64,000 nucleotides of DNA from Seonamhaeicola algicola (lineage in GTDB: Bacteria > Bacteroidota > Bacteroidia > Flavobacteriales > Flavobacteriaceae), in NCBI RefSeq assembly GCF_007997385.1, contig NZ_VOSC01000012.1:310001-374000 (forward strand), read 5' to 3'. This document shows, in pieces, positions 1 through 8,805 of the stretch. The notes under the pieces are model-generated. The model was not told the DNA's origin and searched no databases. It saw only the letters and a list, made by a program, of their open reading frames with translations. Made by a program: the position numbers and the translations under genes. How positions within the stretch are numbered: position 1 is the stretch's first letter; every line of letters begins with the position of its first letter.

Positions 1-181
1 GTGGGCTTCTCACGGTATCTATATTAATGCTCTTTAAATAACGAAAAGCTGAAACCTCCTACTTAATTAGTAAATACCTCTGCGTTAAGGATTGAGGCAT
101 TTGTTGAAGCTCCTCGACGAAGGAGAGAGCGACTGCCGAAAGCCTGACCCTTGTGGTAACGCCCAAATTAAAACATTAAAT
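1..181 (+). other. Possible structured RNA leader or dispersed intergenic element (5' edge of window)
   Basis: The stretch before the radical SAM gene is markedly more GC-rich from about 80 to 173 than other intergenic DNA here. It holds a perfect 5-bp hairpin, CTCCT (110-114) with AGGAG (121-125), followed by the compact blocks GCCGAAAGCCTGACCC (134-149) and GTAACGCCC (156-164). It can be read as an open frame from a TTG at 92, but that reading has no protein family character. I infer a folded leader RNA or a dispersed non-coding element and cannot name it. The window edge may truncate it. Confidence 0.35.
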
Positions 182-1579
182 ATGCCTGTTAGAAAATATA
201 CCTATTACGACTATACTTTAAGCCTTTGCCCTGAATGTTTAAAGCGTGTTGATGCCAAAATTGTTTTTGAAAACAACAAAGTGTATATGCTAAAATATTG
301 CAAAGAACACGGAAACTCTAAAGTACTAATTGCTGATGATATTGATTATTATAAAAACATAAGAAACTACAATAAACCTAGCGAAACACCATACACCTTT
401 AATACCAAAACGCATTATGGTTGCCCTTATGATTGCGGCTTGTGCCCAGACCATGAACAACACTCGTGTTTAACGGTTATTGAGGTTACTGATAGGTGTA
501 ATTTAACCTGCCCTACGTGTTATGCGGGCTCCTCGCCTACTTACGGAAGACATCGTACTTTAGATGAGGTAAAACAAATGCTTGATACTATTGTTAAAAA
601 TGAAAAAGAGCCTGATGTGGTACAAATTTCGGGTGGCGAACCTACTATTCATCCACAATTTTGGGAAATTCTAGATTATGCCAAATCTCTACCCATTAGG
701 CATTTAATGCTTAATACCAACGGTATAAAAATAGCTAAAGATGTTGCTTTTGCTGAAAAACTTAAAACCTATGCGCCAGATTTTGAAATTTATTTACAGT
801 TTGATTCGTTTGAGAATAGCGTATTGCAAGAATTACGAGGTGCTAATTTGAATGAAGTACGGAAACAGGCTTTACATAATTTAAATAAATTAAACCTATC
901 TACAACCTTAGTAGTTACGCTTCAAAAAGGCTTAAACGACCACGAAATTGGTAAAATTATAGATTATGCCCTAAAACAAAAATGTGTACGAGGTGTTACA
1001 TTTCAGCCCACACAAATTGCCGGCAGATTAGATAATTTTAACCCCGAAACTGATAGAATGACACTTACCGAAGTACGCAGAAACATCATGGAGCAAACCA
1101 ATATTTTTACATCTGATGATTTATTGCCGGTACCCTGTAACCCAGATGCATTGGTTATGGGTTATGCCTTAAAGCTTAATGGCCAGGTGTTTCCGTTAAC
1201 ACGCTATATTAACCCAAACGATTTGTTAGACAATAGCAAAAACACCATTATTTATGAGCAAGATGAACAGTTACATGGTAAAATGATTGAGCTTTTTAGC
1301 ACAGGAAATTCGGTTGAAGTGGCCGAAGAAAATTTAAAAAGCATAATGTGCTGCTTACCAAATATTGATGCGCCTAATTTAGGATATGATAATTTATTTC
1401 GTATCATTATAATGCAATTTATTGATGCTTATAACTTTGATGTACGCGCCATAAAAAAATCATGCGTGCATATTGTTAATAAAGACAATAAAATTATTCC
1501 TTTTGAAACCATGAATTTGTTTTATAGAGATGATAAAAAACAACGTTTACAAACACTTAGAAACCAGCTAACTTTTTAG
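182..1579 (+). CDS. Radical SAM protein of the tetraether lipid synthase (Tes)-like family
   Basis: Radical SAM enzyme of 465 residues. An N-terminal CPEC zinc/iron-ribbon-like motif and a Cys/His pair (KYCKEHG) are followed by a second Cys cluster, GCPYDCGLCPDHEQHSC, then the radical SAM motif CNLTCPTCY, a GGEPT motif and a conserved C-terminal Cys-His block ending IIPFETMNLFYR. This order of Cys clusters is that of the COG1964 family, whose archaeal members (Tes/GDGT-MAS) join lipid chains carbon to carbon. A lipid substrate here is inference; the bacterial members are poorly characterised. I place the start at ATG 182, because the upstream TTG-started extension has no family character. An 18-bp gap separates it from the small membrane protein downstream. 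Confidence 0.85.
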   Translation: MPVRKYTYYDYTLSLCPECLKRVDAKIVFENNKVYMLKYCKEHGNSKVLIADDIDYYKNIRNYNKPSETPYTFNTKTHYGCPYDCGLCPDHEQHSCLTVIEVTDRCNLTCPTCYAGSSPTYGRHRTLDEVKQMLDTIVKNEKEPDVVQISGGEPTIHPQFWEILDYAKSLPIRHLMLNTNGIKIAKDVAFAEKLKTYAPDFEIYLQFDSFENSVLQELRGANLNEVRKQALHNLNKLNLSTTLVVTLQKGLNDHEIGKIIDYALKQKCVRGVTFQPTQIAGRLDNFNPETDRMTLTEVRRNIMEQTNIFTSDDLLPVPCNPDALVMGYALKLNGQVFPLTRYINPNDLLDNSKNTIIYEQDEQLHGKMIELFSTGNSVEVAEENLKSIMCCLPNIDAPNLGYDNLFRIIIMQFIDAYNFDVRAIKKSCVHIVNKDNKIIPFETMNLFYRDDKKQRLQTLRNQLTF

Positions 1580-1597
1580 CTTTAATTTTTTTTTTGA

Positions 1598-1801
1598 ATG
1601 ACTACATTTTTTCTTGAAGCTAATTTTGATGGTATTATTTATTTAATACTCGCCATTATGTTTGGGCCAGCCGTTTTTTTAACACTTATAGGCTTTTTAG
1701 TAAGGCGAAAAAGCAAAAAAGCAGCCACAGTACTATTTATAATTGCTGCTGTTTATGTAATTGTTAGCCTTGGCATTTGCGGTACTTTAATGGCAGAATA
1801 A
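1598..1801 (+). CDS. Small two-TM membrane protein, unknown function
   Basis: A 67-residue hydrophobic protein. Two predicted membrane segments (about residues 10-35 and 43-63) are separated by a short basic loop, VRRKSKKAA, which by the positive-inside rule would face the cytoplasm. It follows the radical SAM gene by 18 bp on the same strand, so it is probably cotranscribed with it. I recognise no family; a partner or anchor for the upstream enzyme would be guesswork. Confidence 0.6.
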   Translation: MTTFFLEANFDGIIYLILAIMFGPAVFLTLIGFLVRRKSKKAATVLFIIAAVYVIVSLGICGTLMAE

Positions 1802-1901
1802 AAAAATGAGTAACAGGTTAATTTTAAAGTAAATAATATTGAAATTTCACAAAAACAAACGGGTAAACTAGCCGTAAATTGTTGCTACAAAATAATAGTT
1901 T

Positions 1902-1928
1902 TATCTTTGATTAAATAGAGTATCTTTG
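1902..1928 (+). promoter_or_regulatory. Promoter region of lepA (two TATCTTTG -7 motifs)
   Basis: The Bacteroidetes -7 motif TAnnTTTG occurs twice, as TATCTTTG at 1902-1909 and at 1921-1928. The first has a TTG at 1882-1884, 17 bp upstream, matching the -33 element. Transcription would give a leader of more than 100 nt before lepA. Confidence 0.6.
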
Positions 1929-2000
1929 CGCCTCTAGTAATTTGAAATAATCAGCTAGGTATTGCACCACAGATAGTTTACTAGAAAACAAATTTTAATT

Positions 2001-2040
2001 TTGAGGTAAACCTCAATTCACTTAAATCTCGATAACCGAG
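2001..2040 (+). promoter_or_regulatory. Two small hairpins just upstream of the lepA start
   Basis: TTGAGG-TAAA-CCTCAA (2001-2016) is a perfect 6-bp stem with a 4-nt loop, and CTCG-ATAAC-CGAG (2028-2040) is a second small stem ending 8 nt before the lepA ATG. They could occlude the translation start. A regulatory role is inference. Confidence 0.3.
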
Positions 2041-2048
2041 TAACAAGC

Positions 2049-3845
2049 ATGAAAAACATTAGAAACTTTTGCATTATAGCACATATAGATCACGGTAAAA
2101 GCACACTAGCAGACCGCTTATTAGATTTTACAGGCTCTGTAACTGATAGAGAAAAACAAGATCAGTTACTAGATAGTATGGATTTAGAGCGCGAGCGTGG
2201 TATTACCATTAAAAGTCATGCTATTCAAATGGATTATGAATTTAATGGCGAAAAATACGTGCTTAACTTAATTGACACACCTGGTCACGTAGATTTTAGT
2301 TACGAAGTATCGCGCTCAATTGCTGCCTGCGAAGGCGCTTTACTTATTGTAGACGCTGCACAAAGCATACAAGCTCAAACAATTTCTAACTTGTATTTAG
2401 CGCTTGAAAATGATTTAGAAATTATTCCTGTACTTAACAAAGTAGATTTACCAAGTGCTAACCCAGAAGAAGTTACCGATGATATTGTAGATTTATTGGG
2501 CTGCGACCCCGAAGATGTTATACACGCCAGTGGTAAAACTGGTTTTGGTATTGAAAACGTTTTAGCTGCGGTTATTAATCGTATTCCTGCACCAAAAGGA
2601 AACCCAGATGAGCCTTTACAGGCTTTAATTTTTGATTCTGTTTACAACCCCTTTAGAGGCGTAGAAACCTACTTTAGGGTTATTAATGGCTCTATAAAAA
2701 AAGGGCAAGAAATAAAATTTATTGCTACCAATAAAAAGTATTTTGCTGATGAAGTTGGTACCCTAAAACTTAAACAATTACCAAAAAAAGAAATTAAAGC
2801 AGGCGATGTTGGTTACCTTATTACCGGCATAAAAGATGCACGCGAAGTTAAAGTTGGTGATACTATTACCGATTCTAAAGAACCAACAAAAAATGCCATT
2901 TCTGGTTTTGAAGATGTAAAACCAATGGTTTTTGCTGGTATTTACCCCGTTGATACTGAAGATTATGAAGAGCTAAGAGCTTCAATGGAAAAACTTCAGT
3001 TAAATGATGCCTCATTAATTTTTGCTCCTGAAAGTTCAGCCGCTTTAGGCTTTGGTTTCCGTTGTGGTTTTTTAGGCATGCTTCATATGGAAATTATTCA
3101 AGAACGCCTTGAACGTGAGTTTGACATGACGGTAATTACAACCGTTCCCAACGTATCATACCACGCTTACACCAAAAAACAACCAGACGATATTATTATT
3201 GTAAACAACCCAAGTGATTTACCCGATCCTTCAACCCTAGACCGTGTTGAAGAACCTTATATTAAAGCAACCATAATAACTAAAGCCGATTTTGTTGGTA
3301 ATGTAATGAGCCTTTGTATAGAAAAACGTGGGCAAATTACTAACCAAACCTATTTAACTACCGAACGTGTAGAACTTAATTTTGATATGCCTCTAGCCGA
3401 AATAGTTTTTGATTTTTACGATAGATTAAAAACCGTTTCAAAAGGATATGCTTCTTTTGATTATCATCCAATTGGCATGAAACCATCAAAACTTGTACGT
3501 GTTGATATTTTATTAAACGCACAAACGGTTGATGCGCTTTCGGCATTAATTCACGCAGATAATGCACAAACTATTGGTAAAAAAATGTGCGAAAAACTTA
3601 AAGAATTAATTCCGCGTCAGCAATTTGATATTCCAATTCAAGCGGCCATTGGCGCTAAAATTATTTCAAGAGAAACTATTAAAGCACTTCGTAAAGATGT
3701 AACAGCTAAATGTTACGGTGGTGATATTTCGCGTAAGCGTAAACTTTTAGAAAAACAGAAAAAAGGTAAAAAACGTATGAGGCAAGTTGGTAACGTTGAA
3801 ATTCCACAACAAGCTTTTATGGCCGTTTTAAAACTTAACGATTAA
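2049..3845 (+). CDS. lepA: Elongation factor 4 (LepA), back-translocating ribosomal GTPase
   Basis: Full-length EF4 of 598 residues. The G1 P-loop AHIDHGKST lies at residues 11-19, the effector region RERGITIK and G3 DTPGHVDF follow, then G4 NKVD. The EF-G-like domains II, III and V come next, then the lysine-rich LepA C-terminal domain ending in a [11 protein letters not shown] segment. The protein acts on the ribosome in the cytoplasm during initiation and stress. It has its own TAnnTTTG promoters and a leader, is followed by 228 bp of non-coding DNA and is probably monocistronic. Confidence 0.98.
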   Translation: MKNIRNFCIIAHIDHGKSTLADRLLDFTGSVTDREKQDQLLDSMDLERERGITIKSHAIQMDYEFNGEKYVLNLIDTPGHVDFSYEVSRSIAACEGALLIVDAAQSIQAQTISNLYLALENDLEIIPVLNKVDLPSANPEEVTDDIVDLLGCDPEDVIHASGKTGFGIENVLAAVINRIPAPKGNPDEPLQALIFDSVYNPFRGVETYFRVINGSIKKGQEIKFIATNKKYFADEVGTLKLKQLPKKEIKAGDVGYLITGIKDAREVKVGDTITDSKEPTKNAISGFEDVKPMVFAGIYPVDTEDYEELRASMEKLQLNDASLIFAPESSAALGFGFRCGFLGMLHMEIIQERLEREFDMTVITTVPNVSYHAYTKKQPDDIIIVNNPSDLPDPSTLDRVEEPYIKATIITKADFVGNVMSLCIEKRGQITNQTYLTTERVELNFDMPLAEIVFDFYDRLKTVSKGYASFDYHPIGMKPSKLVRVDILLNAQTVDALSALIHADNAQTIGKKMCEKLKELIPRQQFDIPIQAAIGAKIISRETIKALRKDVTAKCYGGDISRKRKLLEKQKKGKKRMRQVGNVEIPQQAFMAVLKLND

Positions 3846-4038
3846 TAAAATACTAGCCAACAAATAAGTTTTTTAAGCACTAAAAACATAATAGTACCTA
3901 CCGGAAGACTTTGTTGAATTTTATAGAATATTAAAGAAAAATAAAGGTATTTGTTAAATTTCTTTAACGAAAAAATCAAATATCCTCAATAATGCTTTTT
4001 TTTTCTCAAAAATGAGATTTCAACAAAGTTATTAACAA

Positions 4039-4046
4039 TATTTTTG
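4039..4046 (+). promoter_or_regulatory. Promoter -7 element for the glycogen cluster
   Basis: TATTTTTG matches the TAnnTTTG consensus and lies 27 bp before the glgA ATG. I see no convincing -33 TTG at the expected distance. Confidence 0.5.
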
Positions 4047-4073
4047 TATGTTTATAACATATGAAAGTTTAAT

Positions 4074-5492
4074 ATGACAGTAATACATATTAGTGCAGAA
4101 TGCTATCCGGTAGCCAAAGTTGGTGGTTTGGCCGATGTTGTTGGTGCCTTACCAAAATATCAAAATAACGCTGGTATTTCTTCGCATGTTATAATGCCTT
4201 ATTATGACAATAAATTTACCAAAGCCCATAATTTTAATAAAATTTACAGTGATACACTCACACTTGCCAATGAAACACTAGAGTTTAACGTTTTAATGCT
4301 TAATAAGGACGTGCTGGACTTTAATGTTTATTTTATTGATGTGCCAGAATTAATTTTTAAAGATTATGTGTACTCAAATGAAGATACAGAACGGTTTTTA
4401 GCCTTTCAAATTGCAGCACTAAACTGGTTAACAACATGGAATGATTTGCCAGATATTATACATTGTCATGATCATCACACAGGGTTAACACCCTTTATGA
4501 TGCAGCAATGCAAACAATATGCTGCTTTTAAAAATACGCCCAGTATATTTACTATACACAATGCACAATACCAAGGTTGGTTTTCGCATGATAAGGTAAA
4601 CCTAATTCCAGAATTTAATTTTGATAATGTTGGATTGTTAGATTGGGGTGGCTCTATAAACCCCTTAGCCGCAGCCATTAAATGTGCTTGGAGAGTTACA
4701 ACGGTATCACCAAGTTACATGGAAGAGCTTAAAAAATCTGCTAATGGTTTAGAAAATTTATTAAGTAGTGAAGCCCCAAAATGTGTGGGTGTTTTAAATG
4801 GTATTGATGTAAATGTTTGGAATCCGGAGACAGACCCATTCATACAAGAAAATTATAACACAAAAACTATAAATACGGGTAAAGTTGCCAATAAAGCATA
4901 CTTATGTAAAAAATTTAACTTAGATGCTAAAAAACCACTTTTTGCCTTCATAGGAAGACTTGTTTTAGAAAAAGGAGCCGATTTATTTCCAGAAGCTTTT
5001 AAAACAATTCTCAATACAAAAAATGCCTCTATTTTACTTTTAGGATCAGGCAATAGTGATATTGAAGAACCTTTAAAAGATTTATTAAACTTTAAAGGTT
5101 TATACAACGCCTTTATTGGGTATGACGAAGCCTTATCGCATAACATTTATGCTGGTGCTGATTTTTTACTAATGCCATCACGCGTTGAGCCTTGTGGTTT
5201 AAATCAAATGTACGCATTAAGATACGGTACCATACCAATTGTTAGAAGCGTTGGCGGGCTCAAAGATACCGTTACAGATATTGATGAACCTAATGGTTTT
5301 GGTATTTGCCACAGAGAAATAACCGCTGCAAGTGTAGTGCACGCTGTTAATAGAGCTATAGAGTTATACAAAGACACTAAAACCTTTAGCGCACTTCAAA
5401 AACAAATAATGACTATTGATCATTCTTGGAATAAATCTGCTATTACATATATAACCCTTTATAAATCAATTAAACAACCAGTAAATGATTAA
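4074..5492 (+). CDS. glgA: Glycogen synthase (ADP-glucose, GT5)
   Basis: A 472-residue GT5 glycogen synthase that transfers glucose from ADP-glucose to alpha-1,4-glucan. The ADP-glucose binding motif KVGGL is at residues 15-19, and the C-terminal Rossmann half carries the SRVEPCGLNQMYALRYGTI block and a second glycine motif, VGGLKD. The length is normal for the family. The last 8 bp overlap glgC, so the two are translationally coupled and form the start of the cluster glgA-glgC-glgB. Confidence 0.95.
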   Translation: MTVIHISAECYPVAKVGGLADVVGALPKYQNNAGISSHVIMPYYDNKFTKAHNFNKIYSDTLTLANETLEFNVLMLNKDVLDFNVYFIDVPELIFKDYVYSNEDTERFLAFQIAALNWLTTWNDLPDIIHCHDHHTGLTPFMMQQCKQYAAFKNTPSIFTIHNAQYQGWFSHDKVNLIPEFNFDNVGLLDWGGSINPLAAAIKCAWRVTTVSPSYMEELKKSANGLENLLSSEAPKCVGVLNGIDVNVWNPETDPFIQENYNTKTINTGKVANKAYLCKKFNLDAKKPLFAFIGRLVLEKGADLFPEAFKTILNTKNASILLLGSGNSDIEEPLKDLLNFKGLYNAFIGYDEALSHNIYAGADFLLMPSRVEPCGLNQMYALRYGTIPIVRSVGGLKDTVTDIDEPNGFGICHREITAASVVHAVNRAIELYKDTKTFSALQKQIMTIDHSWNKSAITYITLYKSIKQPVND

Positions 5493-6750
5493 CGACAAAG
5501 TTTTAGCCATAATTTTAGGTGGCGGCCAAGGCTCTAGACTATATCCACTAACTAAAGACAGATCAAAACCCGCAGTGCCAATTGCAGGTAAATATAGATT
5601 GGTAGATATTCCTATTTCAAACTGTATTAATTCAGACATAAAACGCATGTTTGTTTTAACACAATTTAATTCGGCCTCGTTAAACAGGCACATAAAAAAC
5701 ACCTACCATTTTAGTTTTTTTAGTAGTGCTTTTGTTGATGTTTTAGCAGCAGAACAAACACCACAAAATAAAACTTGGTTTCAGGGTACCGCCGATGCTG
5801 TTCGCCAAAGCATGCATCACTTTGTTAGACATGATTTTGATTATTTTTTAATACTTTCTGGAGATCAGCTTTACCAAATGGATTATGATGAAATGGTAAA
5901 AGCTCATAAAAAAAGTAAAGCCGAAATATCTATTGCAACCATTCCTGTTAGTGCAAAAGATGCGCCTGGTTTTGGTATTATGAAAGCTAACGAAGAAAAC
6001 GTTGTAACCTCGTTTATTGAAAAACCAGATGCTAGTTTACTTCCTGATTGGGTATCAGAAGTAAGTGACGACATGAAAAACCAAGGCCGTAATTATTTAG
6101 CATCAATGGGTATTTATATTTTTAACAGAGAACTTCTTGTTAAATTAATGGAAAACCCTGATACTATTGATTTTGGGAAAGAAATTATACCTCAAAGTAT
6201 AGAAAATCATAAAACTGTTAGCTACCAATATGAAGGTTACTGGACAGATATTGGAACTATTGAATCATTCTTTGAAGCAAATATTGGTTTAACTGAAGAT
6301 ATTCCTGCCTTTGATTTATATGATAAAAGTCGACGCATTTACACAAGAGCACGCATGCTACCAACAACAAAAATAGCAGGCACAACTTTAGAAAAAGCTG
6401 TAATTGCTGAAGGATGCATTATAAACGCCGCAAAAATTGAAAAATCAGTTATAGGTATTCGTTCAAGAATTGGTAAAGATTCAACCATTATTAACACCTA
6501 CATGATGGGGTCTGATAGATACGAAACGCTAGAAAAAATTGAAGAAGATAAAATTGATATTCTTTTAGGTATTGGCGAACGTTGTTTTATTAAAAATGCC
6601 ATTGTAGATAAAAATTGTAGAATTGGTGATGATGTTAGAATTAACGGTGGTAACCATCTAGAAGACACAGAAACAGATACCTACTTTATTAAAGACGGTA
6701 TAGTAGTAATTAAAAAAGGCGTAACCATTCCTAGAGGGTTCACATTATAA
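5485..6750 (+). CDS. glgC: Glucose-1-phosphate adenylyltransferase
   Basis: A 421-residue ADP-glucose pyrophosphorylase, making ADP-glucose from glucose-1-phosphate and ATP, the committed step of bacterial glycogen synthesis. The N-terminal nucleotidyltransferase signature GGGQGSRLYPLTKDRSKPAV and the SGDQLYQMDY block are intact, and a left-handed beta-helix (hexapeptide-like) fills the C-terminal third. It overlaps glgA by 8 bp and is 3 bp from glgB, so the three are one operon. Allosteric control by glycolytic intermediates is typical of the family but cannot be read from the sequence. Confidence 0.96.
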   Translation: MINDKVLAIILGGGQGSRLYPLTKDRSKPAVPIAGKYRLVDIPISNCINSDIKRMFVLTQFNSASLNRHIKNTYHFSFFSSAFVDVLAAEQTPQNKTWFQGTADAVRQSMHHFVRHDFDYFLILSGDQLYQMDYDEMVKAHKKSKAEISIATIPVSAKDAPGFGIMKANEENVVTSFIEKPDASLLPDWVSEVSDDMKNQGRNYLASMGIYIFNRELLVKLMENPDTIDFGKEIIPQSIENHKTVSYQYEGYWTDIGTIESFFEANIGLTEDIPAFDLYDKSRRIYTRARMLPTTKIAGTTLEKAVIAEGCIINAAKIEKSVIGIRSRIGKDSTIINTYMMGSDRYETLEKIEEDKIDILLGIGERCFIKNAIVDKNCRIGDDVRINGGNHLEDTETDTYFIKDGIVVIKKGVTIPRGFTL

Positions 6751-6753
6751 TTT

Positions 6754-8664
6754 ATGGCACATGTAAAAGCGTACAGTTTATTTACAGATTTTGATATCAA
6801 CCTATTTAAAGCCGGTAAACACTACCGCCTTTATGAAAAGTTTGGCGCACACACTGTAACCGTTGATGGTATACAAGGTACTTATTTTGCTGTTTGGGCA
6901 CCAAGTGCTAAACAGGTTTCTGTAATTGGCGATTTCAATTTCTGGACAGATGAAGAACATCAACTTAACGTAAGATGGGATTCTAGCGGTATTTGGGAAG
7001 GCTTTATACCCTTTGTTGGTAAAGGTAATTTATACAAATACAAAATTCATAGCCACCATAATGGCGTAATTACTGAAAAAGCAGATCCGTACGCAAAACG
7101 TTGCGAACACCCACCAAGAACAGCCTCTGTAATTTGGGAAGATAATTACAAATGGAAAGACCAAGATTGGTTAAAAAAACGTAAAAAACACAATGCTTTA
7201 GATGCGCCATATTCAGTTTATGAAGTTCACTTAGGTTCATGGCGAAAAAAAACCGAAGAAAACCGTTCCTTGTCATATTTTGAATTAGCCGATGAATTGG
7301 TTAATTACGTAAAAGATATGGGGTTTACACACGTTGAACTTATGCCAATAATGGAATACCCTTTTGATCCTTCATGGGGTTATCAATTAACTGGCTATTT
7401 TGCACCAACATCTCGTTACGGTTACCCCGAAGAATTTAAATATTTAGTTGATAAACTTCACCAAAATGATATTGGTATTATTCTAGATTGGGTGCCATCA
7501 CATTTCCCTGAAGATGCCCACGGTTTAGGCTTTTTTGACGGATCACACCTATACGAACACCCCGATAAGCGCAAAGGCTATCACCCAGACTGGAAAAGCT
7601 TAATTTTTAATTATGAAAGAAACGAAGTAAAATCGTTCTTAATTAGTAATGCCATTTTTTGGTTAGACCAATACCACGCCGACGGTTTACGTGTAGATGC
7701 CGTTGCATCTATGCTATTTTTAGATTATTCTAGAGAAGATGGCGAGTGGGAACCAAACATATACGGTGGCAGAGAAAATTTAGCAGTTATAGACTTTTTA
7801 AAAGAACTAAATAAAGAAGTTTACAAAACGTTTCCTGATGTACAAACCATTGCCGAAGAATCTACAGCATTTCCCATGGTTTCAAAACCAACAAACCTTG
7901 GCGGATTAGGCTTTGGTATGAAATGGATGATGGGTTGGATGCATGATACTTTAGAATATTTTGCTAAAGATCCTGTTTACAGAAAATATCACCACAACGA
8001 AATTACTTTTAGCTTAGCTTACGCCTTTACTGAAAATTTTATGCTGCCTTTATCGCATGATGAAGTTGTTTATGGTAAAAACTCTATTTTAGGCAGAATG
8101 CCTGGTGATGAGTGGCAACGTTTTGCTAATTTACGCCTACTTTACGGCTACATGTTTACACACCCTGGAACTAAACTGCTCTTTATGGGTGGCGAGTTTG
8201 GGCAATATAATGAGTGGAATTTTCAAGAAAGTTTAGACTGGAATTTACTAGAATTTGAACCTCATAAAAATACACAAAACTATTTCAAAGCACTAAACAC
8301 ACTTTACAAAACAACGCCAGCCCTATATGAAAAACCGTTTACTGGCGAAGGTTTTGAGTGGATTAGTTATGATGATTATGAAAACTCAGTAATATCATAC
8401 ATAAGAAAAGGATATAACCAAGAAAACAATGTTATTGTAGTATGTAACCTAACACCTTCCGTTAGAAAAAAATATAAAATAGGGGTACCAAATAAAGGTA
8501 AATTAGTTGAAATTTTTAACTCCGATGCCACAAATTTTGGTGGTAGTGGCGTTAGTAATAAAAGAGCCATTTCAATAAAAGAAAACCCTTGGAATGGTAA
8601 AGATTTTTCAGCAGAAATAACCATTCCGCCATTAGGACTGGTTGTATTTAGCATTAAAAACTAA
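6754..8664 (+). CDS. glgB: 1,4-alpha-glucan branching enzyme (GH13)
   Basis: A 636-residue branching enzyme that introduces alpha-1,6 branches into glycogen. An N-terminal CBM48 (about residues 25-125) precedes the GH13 barrel. The four catalytic regions are visible, including the nucleophile region DGLRVDAVASM, the acid/base Glu in IAEESTAFP and the HDEVVYGK block. At 636 residues it lacks the extra N-terminal module of enterobacterial GlgB. It is the third gene of the glgACB set, followed by a hairpin terminator. Confidence 0.96.
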   Translation: MAHVKAYSLFTDFDINLFKAGKHYRLYEKFGAHTVTVDGIQGTYFAVWAPSAKQVSVIGDFNFWTDEEHQLNVRWDSSGIWEGFIPFVGKGNLYKYKIHSHHNGVITEKADPYAKRCEHPPRTASVIWEDNYKWKDQDWLKKRKKHNALDAPYSVYEVHLGSWRKKTEENRSLSYFELADELVNYVKDMGFTHVELMPIMEYPFDPSWGYQLTGYFAPTSRYGYPEEFKYLVDKLHQNDIGIILDWVPSHFPEDAHGLGFFDGSHLYEHPDKRKGYHPDWKSLIFNYERNEVKSFLISNAIFWLDQYHADGLRVDAVASMLFLDYSREDGEWEPNIYGGRENLAVIDFLKELNKEVYKTFPDVQTIAEESTAFPMVSKPTNLGGLGFGMKWMMGWMHDTLEYFAKDPVYRKYHHNEITFSLAYAFTENFMLPLSHDEVVYGKNSILGRMPGDEWQRFANLRLLYGYMFTHPGTKLLFMGGEFGQYNEWNFQESLDWNLLEFEPHKNTQNYFKALNTLYKTTPALYEKPFTGEGFEWISYDDYENSVISYIRKGYNQENNVIVVCNLTPSVRKKYKIGVPNKGKLVEIFNSDATNFGGSGVSNKRAISIKENPWNGKDFSAEITIPPLGLVVFSIKN

Positions 8665-8719
8665 TAGATACTTTAATTATCCTTAATTTAAGTTTCAATA
8701 ATTTAATATTTACTTAATA

Positions 8720-8753
8720 AAAGCGTGGTTTTTTTAAAAAAAAACTACGCTTT
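8720..8753 (+). terminator. Terminator after glgB
   Basis: AAAGCGTGGTTTTTTT pairs with AAAAAAAACTACGCTTT after a tight turn, giving a long hairpin with an AT-rich upper stem and one G-T pair. It separates glgACB from the GH31 gene. Confidence 0.6.
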
Positions 8754-8805
8754 AAATTATATTCTTTTAGTAATTTCGTTTACTCATAACTAACTGATTT
8801 TATTT

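Noticed and set aside
92-181. TTG-started N-terminal extension of the radical SAM protein
   Set aside because: The extra 30 residues have no family character and lie in the GC-rich leader; the conserved part starts at ATG 182.
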